64,000 nucleotides of DNA from Chryseobacterium lathyri (GCF_030812195.1 NZ_JAUSSF010000001.1:1550001-1614000); one strand, 5' to 3'; shown: positions 36,108 to 45,447, counted from the first letter of the stretch. Program-made: numbers and translations. The notes: a model not told the origin generated them from the letters alone.

Positions 36108-37133
36108 ATGATCACCACCAAATATTTTAATTACAGACAAGTTTTAAACCTCGCCGGCGGCCATCTCATCTGGCTTACAGCATGGTGTACCCTAGTGGCA
36201 GCTCTTTTTTATTTTTTTAAATGGAAATGGATGATCATTCCGTGGGTACCTGTAGCCCTGATCGGTACTGCAGAAGCTTTTTATGTAGGTTTTAAAAATA
36301 ACCAGGCCTACGACAGATTGTGGGAAGCCCGGAAAATATGGGGAGGAATCGTCAATTCCAGCCGTTCTTTCGTTTCTATGCTGTATGCCTTTAATACGAC
36401 AGCGGAAAGCAATAGTGAAACAGAAACCATCAAAAAGAAAATTGCCTACCGCCATATCGCCTGGCTGTATACATTCCGTGAGCAATTACTGGTTCCTACA
36501 GAATGGGAGCATATGTCCCAGAAAAGACATTTTGGAGATATTAATGTCAGAAGGCATCGACTGATCAAAGCCGGCTTTCCCGATTATGGCAGAACCCCTA
36601 TTTTCCTTCATAAATACCTTTCGGAAAAGGAACTGGATTTACAGCCGGAATATAAAAATTTCGCTACTTATCTGATTTCAAAGCAAGCTAAAGAAGTTAA
36701 TGATCTGAAAAATTTCGGGGACATTTCAGATTTCAACCAAATGCAGCTTCAGGACGCTCTTAATCTTTTTTATGACTACCAGGGGCAGGCGGAAAGAATA
36801 AAAAAATTCCCTTCCCCCAGACAGTTTGCGAGTACAGCTTTTATTTTTAATGTGATCTTCATTATGCTTCTTCCCTTAGGCCTTGTGAATGAATTTGCCA
36901 AATTAGGAAACTGGGGAATATTGATAAGCGTCCCTTTTTGCGTTATTATCGGCTGGATATACATTGTCATGGAACTCGTTGGCGACTACTCAGAAAACCC
37001 GTTTGAAGGTATGATGTTTGATATTCCGATGCTTTCTATATGCCGGACCATTGAGATTGATATTCTTCAAATGATCGGAGAGCATGATGATCTTCCTGAA
37101 CCGATCGCTTCAAAGAACGGAGTGCTCGTATAA
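36108..37133 (+). CDS. Bestrophin family ion channel
   Basis: A 341-residue membrane protein of the bestrophin/UPF0187 family; bacterial homologues form pentameric cation-leaning channels. Hydrophobic segments lie near 17-35, 39-57, 235-255 and 262-285. The family core GFKNNQAYDRLWEARKIWGGIVN and the C-terminal GDYSENPFEGMMFDIPMLSICRTIEID are clear. An AAATACC / GGTATTT inverted repeat (36051-36070) lies in the leader region. The stop abuts, with no spare base, the stop of the convergent Lrp-type gene. Confidence 0.9.
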   Translation: MITTKYFNYRQVLNLAGGHLIWLTAWCTLVAALFYFFKWKWMIIPWVPVALIGTAEAFYVGFKNNQAYDRLWEARKIWGGIVNSSRSFVSMLYAFNTTAESNSETETIKKKIAYRHIAWLYTFREQLLVPTEWEHMSQKRHFGDINVRRHRLIKAGFPDYGRTPIFLHKYLSEKELDLQPEYKNFATYLISKQAKEVNDLKNFGDISDFNQMQLQDALNLFYDYQGQAERIKKFPSPRQFASTAFIFNVIFIMLLPLGLVNEFAKLGNWGILISVPFCVIIGWIYIVMELVGDYSENPFEGMMFDIPMLSICRTIEIDILQMIGEHDDLPEPIASKNGVLV

Positions 37134-37592
37134 CTACAGAACAATTGCCGTTGTATTTTTCACTTCAGAGATCATAAAAGAGCTGTGAGTACTTGCTATA
37201 TGCTGAAGTGCCGTTAATTTGCTAAGCATAAAATTGCGGTAATCCTCCATATCTTTCACACCTATTTTAAGGATATAGTCGTAATCACCACTTACATGGA
37301 AGCATTCTGTAACTTCCAGAAGATTCATAACTTCCCTTTCAAACTGCAGCACAAATTCTTTTTTGTGCTGTGTTAATTTTATGTGGCATAACACAATAAA
37401 ATCCCTATTTATTTTATGCCGGTCGAGCAAGGCCACATATTTTGAGATCACACCCAGATTTTCCAGCTTCTTTATGCGTTCATAAACAGCCGTTACAGAT
37501 AAATTGAGCTTGTAAGACAGCTCTTTGGTCGTCTGTTTGCAGTCTTCCTGAAGTAAAAGGAGCAGTTTTTTATCCGTTTCATCAAAATTCAT
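37134..37592 (-). CDS. Lrp/AsnC family transcriptional regulator
   Basis: A 152-residue feast/famine regulator. The N-terminal helix-turn-helix (about 5-55, KLLLLLQEDCKQTTKELSYKLNLSVTAVYERIKKLENLGVI) is followed by the RAM ligand-binding domain (HVSGDYDYILKIGVKDMEDYRNFM). It probably binds amino acids and forms octamers. It is divergent from the methionine gamma-lyase-like gene across 158 AT-rich bases, which strongly suggests it controls that gene. It ends flush against the bestrophin stop. Confidence 0.95.
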   Translation of the reverse strand: MNFDETDKKLLLLLQEDCKQTTKELSYKLNLSVTAVYERIKKLENLGVISKYVALLDRHKINRDFIVLCHIKLTQHKKEFVLQFEREVMNLLEVTECFHVSGDYDYILKIGVKDMEDYRNFMLSKLTALQHIASTHSSFMISEVKNTTAIVL

Positions 37593-37750
37593 AGATATTT
37601 TTTTGGAGAAAGTTTAATAAATTCAAATATAATAAACATATTTTCTATTTAAAGCATAAATTATAGATTTATATTCTACATATTTAAAGATGTCTTGTAA
37701 TAATTCTGAAAACAGAGCATATTTAAGCCGACAAATAAAATCTAAAGCTT

Positions 37751-38977
37751 ATGGAAAATTTTAATGCAGCCAATGAGATCCAGGATCTGCAATATTTTGG
37801 TGAATTCGGTGGAGTAAATCCATCCATTTCTGACAGCTCTACCTATACATTCCTTTCGGCAAAAACCATGTTCGATACCTTTGAAGGAAATGCGGAAGGC
37901 TGCTATTTATATTCCAGACATTCATCCCCGATGAACCTGTATCTAGCCCAGGCGCTGGCTAAAATGGAGAATACAGAAGCTGCCAACGTTACAGCATCCG
38001 GAATGGGAGCTATTACTTCTGTATTAATGCAGGTATGTAAAAGCAGTGACCATATCATTTCCAGCAGGACGATTTACGGCGGAACTTATGCTTTTCTTAA
38101 AAATTTCCTCCCTCCTTTTCATATTGATACCACTTTTGTAGACATCAGCAATTTTGAGTCTATAGAAAATGCTATAACACCGAATACGAAAGTTATTTAT
38201 TGTGAAAGTGTGAGCAATCCGCTTCTTGAAGTGGCAGACCTTAGAAAGCTTTCAGAGATCTGTAAAAAATACAATCTGAAACTGATCGTAGACAATACCT
38301 TCTCCCCTCTTTCTATTTCACCTACTTTATTAGGTGCTGATATCGTAATTCACAGTTTAACAAAGTTCATTAACGGAAGCAGCGATACGGTTGGGGGTGT
38401 ATACTGCGGAACACAAGAATTTATTAATGACACCAAAAATGTAAATAACGGAGCCTGCATGCTGCTGGGACCTACTATGGACAGCTTCCGTTCTGCCAGT
38501 ATCCTGAAAAACCTGAGAACACTTCACATCAGAATGAAACAGCACAGCCATAACGCTATGTACCTTGCTGAAAGGTTTGAAAAAGACGGGCTTAAAGTAT
38601 CTTATCCGGGTTTAGCATCCCACAAGGATCATGAGCTGATGAAGAGTATGATGCATGAGGAATACGGATTCGGAGGACTGCTGACGTTAGATGCCGGTAC
38701 AACCGACAAGGCCAATGAGTTGATGGAAATGATGCAGCAGGAAAACTTAGGCTACCTGGCAGTAAGCTTGGGATTCTATAAAACTTTATTTTCATGTTCG
38801 GGAAGCTCAACTTCATCTGAGATTCCGGAAGAAGAGCGTGAAGCAATGGGTATATCGGACGGACTGATCAGATTTTCTATCGGACTGGATCACGATATCG
38901 CCAGAACTTATGAAAAAATGCGGGAATGCATGCTAAAAACAGGCATTCTCAACCATGAAACCATATTCATATCCTAA
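37751..38977 (+). CDS. PLP-dependent trans-sulfuration enzyme, methionine gamma-lyase-like
   Basis: A 408-residue Cys/Met-metabolism PLP enzyme. The lysine that binds PLP lies in VIHSLTKFINGSSDTVGG; typical members have SxTKYxxGH, so the histidine is Ser here. The phosphate-binding region ASGMGAITSVLMQV and the substrate arginine region RFSIGLD are present. The family covers methionine gamma-lyase, cystathionine gamma-synthase and gamma-lyase. The divergent Lrp-type regulator and the lack of other biosynthesis genes favour methionine breakdown (to methanethiol, ammonia and 2-oxobutanoate), but I cannot separate these from sequence alone. Confidence 0.88.
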   Translation: MENFNAANEIQDLQYFGEFGGVNPSISDSSTYTFLSAKTMFDTFEGNAEGCYLYSRHSSPMNLYLAQALAKMENTEAANVTASGMGAITSVLMQVCKSSDHIISSRTIYGGTYAFLKNFLPPFHIDTTFVDISNFESIENAITPNTKVIYCESVSNPLLEVADLRKLSEICKKYNLKLIVDNTFSPLSISPTLLGADIVIHSLTKFINGSSDTVGGVYCGTQEFINDTKNVNNGACMLLGPTMDSFRSASILKNLRTLHIRMKQHSHNAMYLAERFEKDGLKVSYPGLASHKDHELMKSMMHEEYGFGGLLTLDAGTTDKANELMEMMQQENLGYLAVSLGFYKTLFSCSGSSTSSEIPEEEREAMGISDGLIRFSIGLDHDIARTYEKMRECMLKTGILNHETIFIS

Positions 38978-38986
38978 TTTATTGTT

Positions 38987-39018
38987 AAAAGCTGTTGGAA
39001 TTTCCGGCAGCTTTTATT
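38987..39018 (+). terminator. Intrinsic terminator after the gamma-lyase-like gene
   Basis: AAAAGCTG pairs with CAGCTTTT around a 13-base loop, followed by a T-rich run. It lies just before the convergent glycosyltransferase stop. Confidence 0.75.
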
Positions 39019-39023
39019 TTTAA

Positions 39024-40028
39024 TTATTTTATATGAAAATGTTTGGGGAAAGCATCTTCCGGCTTCATTCTGAAAACATTAAGAAGCACCCAGGATTTCA
39101 GGAAACCGTATCCGTAGGAAAACATTTGAATATACGTAGAAATTACTGCCATTCCGGCAATGCTTATATTTTTCGTCAATATCATGGCATGGAATAATAC
39201 AAGGAATGTATACAGTCCGTAAAACGCAAGGATAATCCCTCTTCCCAGAATAAAATATTCTATAAAGCCTAATATATATCCTAACATAAACAGCGTAGGA
39301 AATGCAAATGAAATCTTCACATAATTAGGATGTCTCTGATTGAGAATAGGTCTTGCACACCCAAACTGGTAGACCTGCTTGGAGAATTTGCCCAAATCTA
39401 CTCTTCGCTTATGATACACCGCAATATCATCAAAAAATGCAGTCGTGAAACCGTTTTCCCAAAGCGTCATGGACAGATCCGGATCTTCACCGATTCTCAT
39501 TTCGGAAAAACCGCCCACTTTTTCAAAAACCGCTCTCTTTACGCCCATATTAAAACTTCTGGGCTGAAATCTGGATACCGCTTTCTTACTTCCCCTGATT
39601 CCTCCTGTTGTAAAAACCGAGGTCATAGAATAGGAAATGGCTTTCTGCATCAGGTTAAAACCTTTGTGGGCCTTATCAGCTCCTCCAAAAGCATCACAGG
39701 GAATGGTTTCAATGTCTTTTTTAATATTTTCGATATAATCTTTTTCTACGATCACATCACTGTCTACAAAAAGAAGCCAGTCGTTCTGCGCTCTTTTTGC
39801 CCCATAATTTCTGGTAAGCCCGGGACCGGAATTATCCTTTCTGAAGTATTTGATATCTAATATACCATCAAAATTCTGAATGGTAGGTTTAAGATCAATA
39901 AGAGAACCATCATCCACAATAATTACTTCAAACTCTTTATCTGTCTGAAAAGTTAAAGAATTCAGCAGCTCAAAAAGTTCGTCCCTTCGGTTAAAAATAG
40001 CAACAACAATGGAAATGGTAGGTCTCAA
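39024..40028 (-). CDS. Family 2 glycosyltransferase, membrane-anchored
   Basis: A 334-residue GT-A enzyme that transfers a sugar from a nucleotide donor, probably for surface polysaccharide or lipid. The N-terminus SIVVAIFNRRDELFELLNSL and VIIVDDGS are GT2 signatures, the DxD-type motif is FVDSDV, and ED in RIGEDPDLSMTLW is the acceptor region. Three or four hydrophobic segments end the protein. The start is TTG (40026-40028): an in-frame TGA lies five codons upstream and no ATG is in range, while SIVVAIFN must be near the N-terminus. Donor and acceptor are unknown. Confidence 0.9.
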   Translation of the reverse strand: MRPTISIVVAIFNRRDELFELLNSLTFQTDKEFEVIIVDDGSLIDLKPTIQNFDGILDIKYFRKDNSGPGLTRNYGAKRAQNDWLLFVDSDVIVEKDYIENIKKDIETIPCDAFGGADKAHKGFNLMQKAISYSMTSVFTTGGIRGSKKAVSRFQPRSFNMGVKRAVFEKVGGFSEMRIGEDPDLSMTLWENGFTTAFFDDIAVYHKRRVDLGKFSKQVYQFGCARPILNQRHPNYVKISFAFPTLFMLGYILGFIEYFILGRGIILAFYGLYTFLVLFHAMILTKNISIAGMAVISTYIQMFSYGYGFLKSWVLLNVFRMKPEDAFPKHFHIK

Positions 40029-40191
40029 ATTGAAAATTTTTCAAAATTACTTATTCGCTGAGGAATCTACAAACAGTTTAACAGCTTATTCAAAGAAATT
40101 AACTTTTAAATAGGCATGTAAAAGAATGGCCTTGAAACTCTCAACACAATAATTTGACATTTTAAACAAAATCTATATGAACGGAGGCCCA

Positions 40192-40199
40192 TACCTTTG
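40192..40199 (+). promoter_or_regulatory. Promoter -7 box of the SDR gene
   Basis: TACCTTTG matches TAnnTTTG, 24 bases before the ATG. No -33 TTG at normal distance, consistent with dependence on an activator. Confidence 0.45.
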
Positions 40200-40223
40200 T
40201 TATAGAACTTAAAACTAAAAAAA

Positions 40224-41237
40224 ATGTTACAGAAAACCAATCCACTACAGCACCCTGTCCAATCAGGTTTTAATGCAGAATCTACAGCACAGGAAGTCAT
40301 TAAAGGAATAGATCTTACCGGAAAAACAGCAGTGATCACCGGCGGCTATGCAGGAATCGGTCTTGAAACCACGAAAGTGCTTGTTTCCGCCGGAGCAAAG
40401 GTAATCGTTCCTGCAAGGGATATTGAAAAAGCAGCAAAGAACCTTACAGGCCTTAAAAATATTGAACTGGAAAAGATGGATCTGATGGACCCCGTGTCTA
40501 TCGATAACTTCAGTCAAAAATTTTTAGCAACAGGAAGAAAGCTTGATTTGCTCATTAATAATGCCGGAATTATGTGGGTTCCTCTCCAAAGGGACCGCAG
40601 AGGCATTGAATCTCAACTGGCAACCAATTATCTTGGACAATTTCATTTAACAGCAAGACTTTGGCCGGCTTTGAAGAAAGCGAATGGTGCCCGGGTTCTG
40701 AGTGTCTCTTCTTACGGCCACCAGATGGCTCCGTTTGATTTTGAAGATCCAAATTTTGAGGAAAGAGAATACCAGACACTTTCAGGATACGGACAATCGA
40801 AAACGGCGTGTAATTTATTTGCCACAGAATTGGATGAAAGAGGAAAAAAATTCAATATCAGAGCTTATTCTTTACATCCGGGTTCCGTTTATGGAACAGA
40901 CCTTGGAAGAGAAGAACCTATTGATCTTTATATTCAGATGGGAACTCATGATGAAAATGGAAAAATAAAACCTGAAGTTGAGGCCAGATTGAAAACTATT
41001 CCACAGGGTGCTGCTACAACCGTTTGGTGTGCAACAAGTCCAATGCTACAAAATATCGGAGGAGTTTATTGTGAAAACTGCGATATTGCTGAAATAGATC
41101 TTGGGCAGATAGAGCATAGATACGATGAGCCGGCAACAATCCGTGGTGTGCAGCCTTATTCTATTGACAGGGAGAATGCAGAAAGGTTATGGAAATTAAG
41201 TGAAGAAATGCTGGGCTTCAAATTCGATACGGAATAA
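40224..41237 (+). CDS. Short-chain dehydrogenase/reductase (WWOX/retinol dehydrogenase-like)
   Basis: A 337-residue NAD(P)-dependent oxidoreductase. The nucleotide motif GGYAGIG is at 40-46, NNAG follows in LLINNAGIMW, and the catalytic YxxxK is in SGYGQSKTAC; the family's serine is in VLSVSSYG. The C-terminal extension (about 270-337) with GVQPYSIDRENAERLWKLSEEM is typical of the retinol-dehydrogenase-like class. Substrate unknown. It precedes an AraC-type regulator gene by 39 bases on the same strand, and the regulator probably controls it. Confidence 0.9.
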   Translation: MLQKTNPLQHPVQSGFNAESTAQEVIKGIDLTGKTAVITGGYAGIGLETTKVLVSAGAKVIVPARDIEKAAKNLTGLKNIELEKMDLMDPVSIDNFSQKFLATGRKLDLLINNAGIMWVPLQRDRRGIESQLATNYLGQFHLTARLWPALKKANGARVLSVSSYGHQMAPFDFEDPNFEEREYQTLSGYGQSKTACNLFATELDERGKKFNIRAYSLHPGSVYGTDLGREEPIDLYIQMGTHDENGKIKPEVEARLKTIPQGAATTVWCATSPMLQNIGGVYCENCDIAEIDLGQIEHRYDEPATIRGVQPYSIDRENAERLWKLSEEMLGFKFDTE

Positions 41238-41249
41238 TCCATTTTTAAA

Positions 41250-41257
41250 TACATTTG
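41250..41257 (+). promoter_or_regulatory. Promoter -7 box of the AraC-type regulator gene
   Basis: TACATTTG matches TAnnTTTG and ends 19 bases before the ATG, so the regulator can be transcribed on its own. Confidence 0.45.
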
Positions 41258-41276
41258 TACTCATAAACTACAGATC

Positions 41277-42083
41277 ATGGATTTCCAGATACAATATATT
41301 ACCCCGGATATCAAGCTTTCCACGTATGATGATAAGCTCTTCAAAACAGAGACTGTTTTTGAATTCCATATGCTGGTCTGGTTTATATCGGGAGAAACCA
41401 AGATTATCCAGGCTGATAAAACATATCTGTTCAAAGCGGGAGATATTTTCCTGATCCCGAGAAATCATCTCGCAACGATCATCAATTATCCCAAAGACGG
41501 GCTTCCGCATAAAGCTGTAGTAATGCATCTTACCACTGAACGGTTGAAACAGTTCTATGCTTCCATTGAACTGGGACATAAAATGCACTGCCGGAGCTCT
41601 GAAATCCATAGCTTTCAAAGTCATCCTCTCCTGAAAAGCTGTCTGGCTTCCCTTATTCCTTATTTTGAGATGGAAGGCCCTTTTCCCGAAAACATCGCTT
41701 CCTTAAAAATCACTGAAGCCATCAGTATTTTAAGAGAAATCGATAAAAATATAGACCCTATCCTGACCGACTTTGAAGAACCGGGAAAAATTGATCTGGC
41801 TGGATTCATGGAAAAGAACTATATGTTCAATATGTCTCTTGAAAGGTTTGGATATCTGACGGGAAGAAGTCTTTCCACGTTCAACAGGGATTTCAGGAAG
41901 GTTTTTCAGACTACCCCTCAGCGGTGGCTTACCCAAAAACGCCTTGAGCTGGCTTATTATCATTTAAAAGAAAAGCGTAAAAGACCTTCGGATGTATTTC
42001 TGGAAGTCGGTTTTGAGGATCTTTCCCATTTTTCTTATGCCTTTAAAAAACAGTATGGACATGTGCCTTCCGCCCTTATCTGA
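41277..42083 (+). CDS. AraC family transcriptional regulator
   Basis: A 268-residue regulator: an N-terminal cupin-type sensing domain (about 20-110, with FKAGDIFLIPRNHLATI) and a C-terminal pair of helix-turn-helices (about 170-265, GYLTGRSLSTFNRDFRKVFQTTPQRWL and SDVFLEVGFEDLSHFSYAFKKQYG). It probably activates the SDR gene directly upstream. The inducer is unknown. Confidence 0.95.
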   Translation: MDFQIQYITPDIKLSTYDDKLFKTETVFEFHMLVWFISGETKIIQADKTYLFKAGDIFLIPRNHLATIINYPKDGLPHKAVVMHLTTERLKQFYASIELGHKMHCRSSEIHSFQSHPLLKSCLASLIPYFEMEGPFPENIASLKITEAISILREIDKNIDPILTDFEEPGKIDLAGFMEKNYMFNMSLERFGYLTGRSLSTFNRDFRKVFQTTPQRWLTQKRLELAYYHLKEKRKRPSDVFLEVGFEDLSHFSYAFKKQYGHVPSALI

Positions 42084-42131
42084 TCAATTAAAATGATCTA
42101 TGGATTTAGGCAATCTGTGGACATAAATTAA

Positions 42132-42536
42132 CTATAAAAACAAACCTGATCTAAAATAAATATAAAGCACCAGTGAAATAAAAAACAGGATCACAGAACT
42201 ACTAAAAAGCAGGAGCTTAAAAAAACTTTTAAAATAATACAGTTTCAGGACATGCAGAAGAAAAAATAACACACCTGAAATAGCAGCACCTATCAAAGAA
42301 ATTACAATTAAAGTTTGCAAATAATTTTTCTCCGGAAGTGAATCCTTAAAAACAAAAAAAAGTAAAACTACAGCAGCAACTATAAAACCTGCACTTACTT
42401 TTTCAGTCAGATATTTTGTTTTTTTCTTTTTTGTCGGTTTATCACTATAATCAATTCTTGCAGAAGACGAACTACCTGCAAACAGATCCAGAACATTTAA
42501 AATATTTCCTAAAGCTTCAAGAAGATCCCAGGCCAT
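42132..42536 (-). CDS. Membrane protein of unknown function
   Basis: A 134-residue protein with a soluble lysine-rich start (KPTKKKKTKYL near 33-44) and three hydrophobic segments (about 48-64, 72-94 and 103-130). I recognise no domain. Neighbouring genes are an AraC regulator (convergent) and a THUMP methyltransferase (same strand, behind a terminator), neither suggesting a role. Confidence 0.65.
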   Translation of the reverse strand: MAWDLLEALGNILNVLDLFAGSSSSARIDYSDKPTKKKKTKYLTEKVSAGFIVAAVVLLFFVFKDSLPEKNYLQTLIVISLIGAAISGVLFFLLHVLKLYYFKSFFKLLLFSSSVILFFISLVLYIYFRSGLFL

Positions 42537-42580
42537 TTTTTTATTTAAGTTGAAACAAAAATATAATAATTATCCAAATA

Positions 42581-42606
42581 AAAAACCTTCCATAACAGGA
42601 AGGTTT
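42581..42606 (-). terminator. Intrinsic terminator after the THUMP methyltransferase
   Basis: On the minus strand AAACCTTCC pairs with GGAAGGTTT around a six-base loop, followed by a T-run. It lies 13 bases after the stop at 42620. Confidence 0.88.
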
Positions 42607-42619
42607 ATATTTGAATGGA

Positions 42620-43783
42620 TTAGTTCTTCTCAATTTTATGGAGCTTTTTCGTGCCCTCGTACATTTCATACTGAAGGAATCTGGTTTCCAGCTTACCGTT
42701 GAAAAGCTTGATCTTCCTTGAAGGACGGAGACCGATTTTCTTCACCGCTTCCAGATCAGAAGAGATCAGCCAGGCTAAGGTATTCGGATAGCTTGTTTTG
42801 AACGTATCTCCGATCTTTTTATAGAAATCCTCATCATTAATAGAAATTCTCTCATCATAAGGCGGATTGAAAACCATCAGCAAAGGGAAAAGCTCTTTTT
42901 TGGACTCAAAGAAATCCTGTTTTTTTACTTCAATCACATCTTCCATTTCTGCTGCTTCGATATTCGTTCTGGCCGCATTCAGCATTCTGTTATCAATATC
43001 ATAACCAACAATCTTTCCTGTAAATTCTCTGACTCTGTTTACCCTTACTTCTTTAATTTTTGCAAAAAGGTCTGCGTCATAATTATCCCAGTTCTGGAAC
43101 GCAAATCTTCTTCTGAAGATCTGAGCGGGAAGATCCATTGCAATCATTGCCGCTTCAACAAGAAGGGTTCCTGAACCGCACATCGGGTCCAAAAAGTTTC
43201 CTTTTCCATCCCAGCCTGCCAGCTGCAGCATTCCGCTTGCCAGCACCTCATTGATAGGTGCTTCACCCTGCTCTTTCCTGTAACCTCTCTTAAATAAAGG
43301 ATCTCCTGAAGAATCTAAAGAAATAGTTACCAATTCCCTGTCAATATGAAGATGAAATTTGATATCCGGACTTTTTGTCTCTACATCCGGACGTCTTTTG
43401 AATTTTTCCTGAAAATAATCTACAATAGCATCCTTCATTTTCAGAGTCACAAACTGTGAATGCTTGAATGTTTCGGAGTTTACAGTAGAATCAATCGCGA
43501 AAGACTGATCTACATTCATATATTCTTCCCATGCAATGGCAGAAAGCTTATTGTAAAACTGATGCTGGTTAAATGCTTTAAATTCAAAAACAGGAATTAA
43601 GATTTTCAATGCTGTTCTCGCAGAGTAATTGATTTTATAAAGAAAGCCGAGATCACCTTCACAATTGACCGCACGGTTTTTAATTTCAACGTTTTTTCCG
43701 CCTAATTTTTTAATTTCCTCCGCAAGGATCTGCTCCAGTCCGAAGAATGTCTTTATCTGAATCTTTAGATTTTCTGTGTCCAT
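42620..43783 (-). CDS. THUMP-domain RNA N2-guanosine methyltransferase
   Basis: A 387-residue SAM-dependent methyltransferase of the RlmL (N-part)/Trm14 type. An N-terminal THUMP RNA-binding domain (about 45-165) precedes a Rossmann methyltransferase domain with LDPMCGSGTLLVEAAMIA (SAM site), IVGYDIDNRMLNAARTN and the catalytic NPPY motif (MVFNPPYDER). Bacterial relatives methylate 23S rRNA G2445; that position is inferred. Length is typical for the single-activity form found in Bacteroidota. Confidence 0.93.
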   Translation of the reverse strand: MDTENLKIQIKTFFGLEQILAEEIKKLGGKNVEIKNRAVNCEGDLGFLYKINYSARTALKILIPVFEFKAFNQHQFYNKLSAIAWEEYMNVDQSFAIDSTVNSETFKHSQFVTLKMKDAIVDYFQEKFKRRPDVETKSPDIKFHLHIDRELVTISLDSSGDPLFKRGYRKEQGEAPINEVLASGMLQLAGWDGKGNFLDPMCGSGTLLVEAAMIAMDLPAQIFRRRFAFQNWDNYDADLFAKIKEVRVNRVREFTGKIVGYDIDNRMLNAARTNIEAAEMEDVIEVKKQDFFESKKELFPLLMVFNPPYDERISINDEDFYKKIGDTFKTSYPNTLAWLISSDLEAVKKIGLRPSRKIKLFNGKLETRFLQYEMYEGTKKLHKIEKN

Positions 43784-43906
43784 AAATATTTATTAAAAGA
43801 TTTAATGATTTAACAATGAAAAGATTACGGGTTCAATTTTGCTGTTAATTGAATTTTTTGATCTCCCATTATTTAAATACTTTGCTTTTAACCGCACAAA
43901 TTTAGT

Positions 43907-43914
43907 TATTTTTG
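43907..43914 (+). promoter_or_regulatory. Promoter -7 box of the methyltransferase-ZIP pair
   Basis: TATTTTTG ends only 4 bases before the ATG at 43919; TTTG at 43881-43884 is a -33 candidate 22 bases upstream. The transcript should be leaderless. Confidence 0.55.
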
Positions 43915-43918
43915 CATT

Positions 43919-44647
43919 ATGGAATGGTTTGAATCTTGGTTTGATACACCTTATTATCATCTTCTTTATAGCAACAGGGACTATACGGAAGCCGAAAATT
44001 TCATTACAAAGCTTACTGAAGATCTTCAGCTACCCCCTTCATCCAAGATTATTGATCTGGCTTGCGGAAAAGGAAGACACTCTGTTTTTTTGAATAAGCT
44101 CGGATATGATGTATTGGGACTTGACCTTTCCAGACAAAGCATTGAATTTGATAAACAGTTTGAAACCCAATCTCTACTTTTCAATGTTCACGACATGCGG
44201 AACCCGATTGATGCAGATCCTATGGACGCCGTATTCAATTTATTTACCAGCTTCGGATATTTCGATAATGAGAGTGATGACAAAAAAGTTTTCCAATCGG
44301 TTTATAATGTTTTAAAACCGGGAGGATATTTTGTTCTCGACTATCTGAATGAAGAATATGTAAGAAAAAACATGGTTCCTGAGGCTACCATAATCCGTGG
44401 AAATATTGATTTTAAGATCCTGAAAAAGATCGAGGGAAGACACATCGTTAAAGACATCAGTTTCGAAGCGGACGGGAAACCTTTTCATTTCTTTGAAAAA
44501 GTAAAGCTTCATACTTTGGAGGCTATCAATTCCTATGCTACAGACTGCGGCTTTGAAAGAGTAAAGATCTGGGGCGATTATCAGCTGAATGAATTTGACC
44601 GTGAAGTTTCACCACGCTGCATCAATTTATTTAAGAAAAAAGCATGA
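43919..44647 (+). CDS. Class I SAM-dependent methyltransferase
   Basis: A 242-residue methyltransferase. Motif I is IIDLACGKGRHSVFLNKLG, then GLDLS and the motif LKPGGYFVLDYLNEEY. The substrate is unknown; small-molecule type. Its last four bases (ATGA) overlap the start of the ZIP transporter gene, so the two are translationally coupled. It has a promoter box only four bases from its ATG. Confidence 0.92.
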   Translation: MEWFESWFDTPYYHLLYSNRDYTEAENFITKLTEDLQLPPSSKIIDLACGKGRHSVFLNKLGYDVLGLDLSRQSIEFDKQFETQSLLFNVHDMRNPIDADPMDAVFNLFTSFGYFDNESDDKKVFQSVYNVLKPGGYFVLDYLNEEYVRKNMVPEATIIRGNIDFKILKKIEGRHIVKDISFEADGKPFHFFEKVKLHTLEAINSYATDCGFERVKIWGDYQLNEFDREVSPRCINLFKKKA

Positions 44648-45372
44648 TAACGGTTGTTTTACTGATATTAAGCGTTATTACAGGTGTATTCCTGGGCAAG
44701 CATTTCGGAAAAAAAGAAAAGCTGGCTAAAAATCTATTGGTACTCAGTGCCGGATTTTTGATCACCATCTGTCTGAATGAGGTTTTCCCGCAGGTATATA
44801 CTTCTGAAGCCGGAAGCAGTCTCGGAATTTTCGTGATCGCAGGCGTCTTGCTTCAGATGATTCTGGAGGCTTTGACCAAAGGTTTCGAACATGGGCATTT
44901 CCACCACCATAGTGAACACAATATTCTTCCTGTGGCACTGATGGTAGGATTATTTATACATGCTTTTATAGAGGGAATTCCTTTGGCTAATGAAGAGCAC
45001 CAGCTCTCACCTTATCTTCTGGGGATCCTGTTTCACAATCTTCCTATTTCCTTTATTCTTGGAGCCTTTTTATTCAACAGAAAAAATGAGTCCAAAACGT
45101 CACCTTATCCTTCAATTCTGATTGTTGCCTTGTTTGCCCTTGCCTCTCCGATGGGAATGCTGCTTGGGAACTATTTCAATCCTAACCTGCAACCTTATTT
45201 TCTGGCAATCGTAGGAGGAATTTTTCTTCATATTTCGTCAGTGATTATTTTTGAAAGCAACAAAAATCACAATATTGACTGGATGAAGATAGGTCTGGTG
45301 ATTGTTGGAGTTTCATTAGCACTGATCATGCATCTTTTTCACCATCATCCGGCTGCCGGACATTCTCATTAA
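44644..45372 (+). CDS. ZIP family metal transporter
   Basis: A 242-residue inner-membrane transporter with about eight hydrophobic segments, probably importing Zn2+ or another divalent cation. The loop HGHFHHHSEHN is the histidine-rich metal-binding loop of the family; the conserved HAFIEGIPLAN and HNLPISFILGAF segments form the transport site, and a second His cluster (HHHPAAGHSH) ends the protein. Its start overlaps the methyltransferase stop. Confidence 0.93.
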   Translation: MITVVLLILSVITGVFLGKHFGKKEKLAKNLLVLSAGFLITICLNEVFPQVYTSEAGSSLGIFVIAGVLLQMILEALTKGFEHGHFHHHSEHNILPVALMVGLFIHAFIEGIPLANEEHQLSPYLLGILFHNLPISFILGAFLFNRKNESKTSPYPSILIVALFALASPMGMLLGNYFNPNLQPYFLAIVGGIFLHISSVIIFESNKNHNIDWMKIGLVIVGVSLALIMHLFHHHPAAGHSH

Positions 45373-45387
45373 TCCTTTATTAAAAAC

Positions 45388-45414
45388 AAAAAAGCCCCGA
45401 ATTAAATCCGGAGC
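45388..45414 (-). terminator. Intrinsic terminator after the FadL-type gene
   Basis: On the minus strand GCTCCGGA pairs with TTCGGGGC (two G-U pairs) around a five-base loop, followed by TTTTTT. The plus strand does not fold as well, so it serves the minus-strand operon. Confidence 0.75.
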
Positions 45415-45447
45415 CTTCAATTTAATCACTCATTACACAATCTGGAA

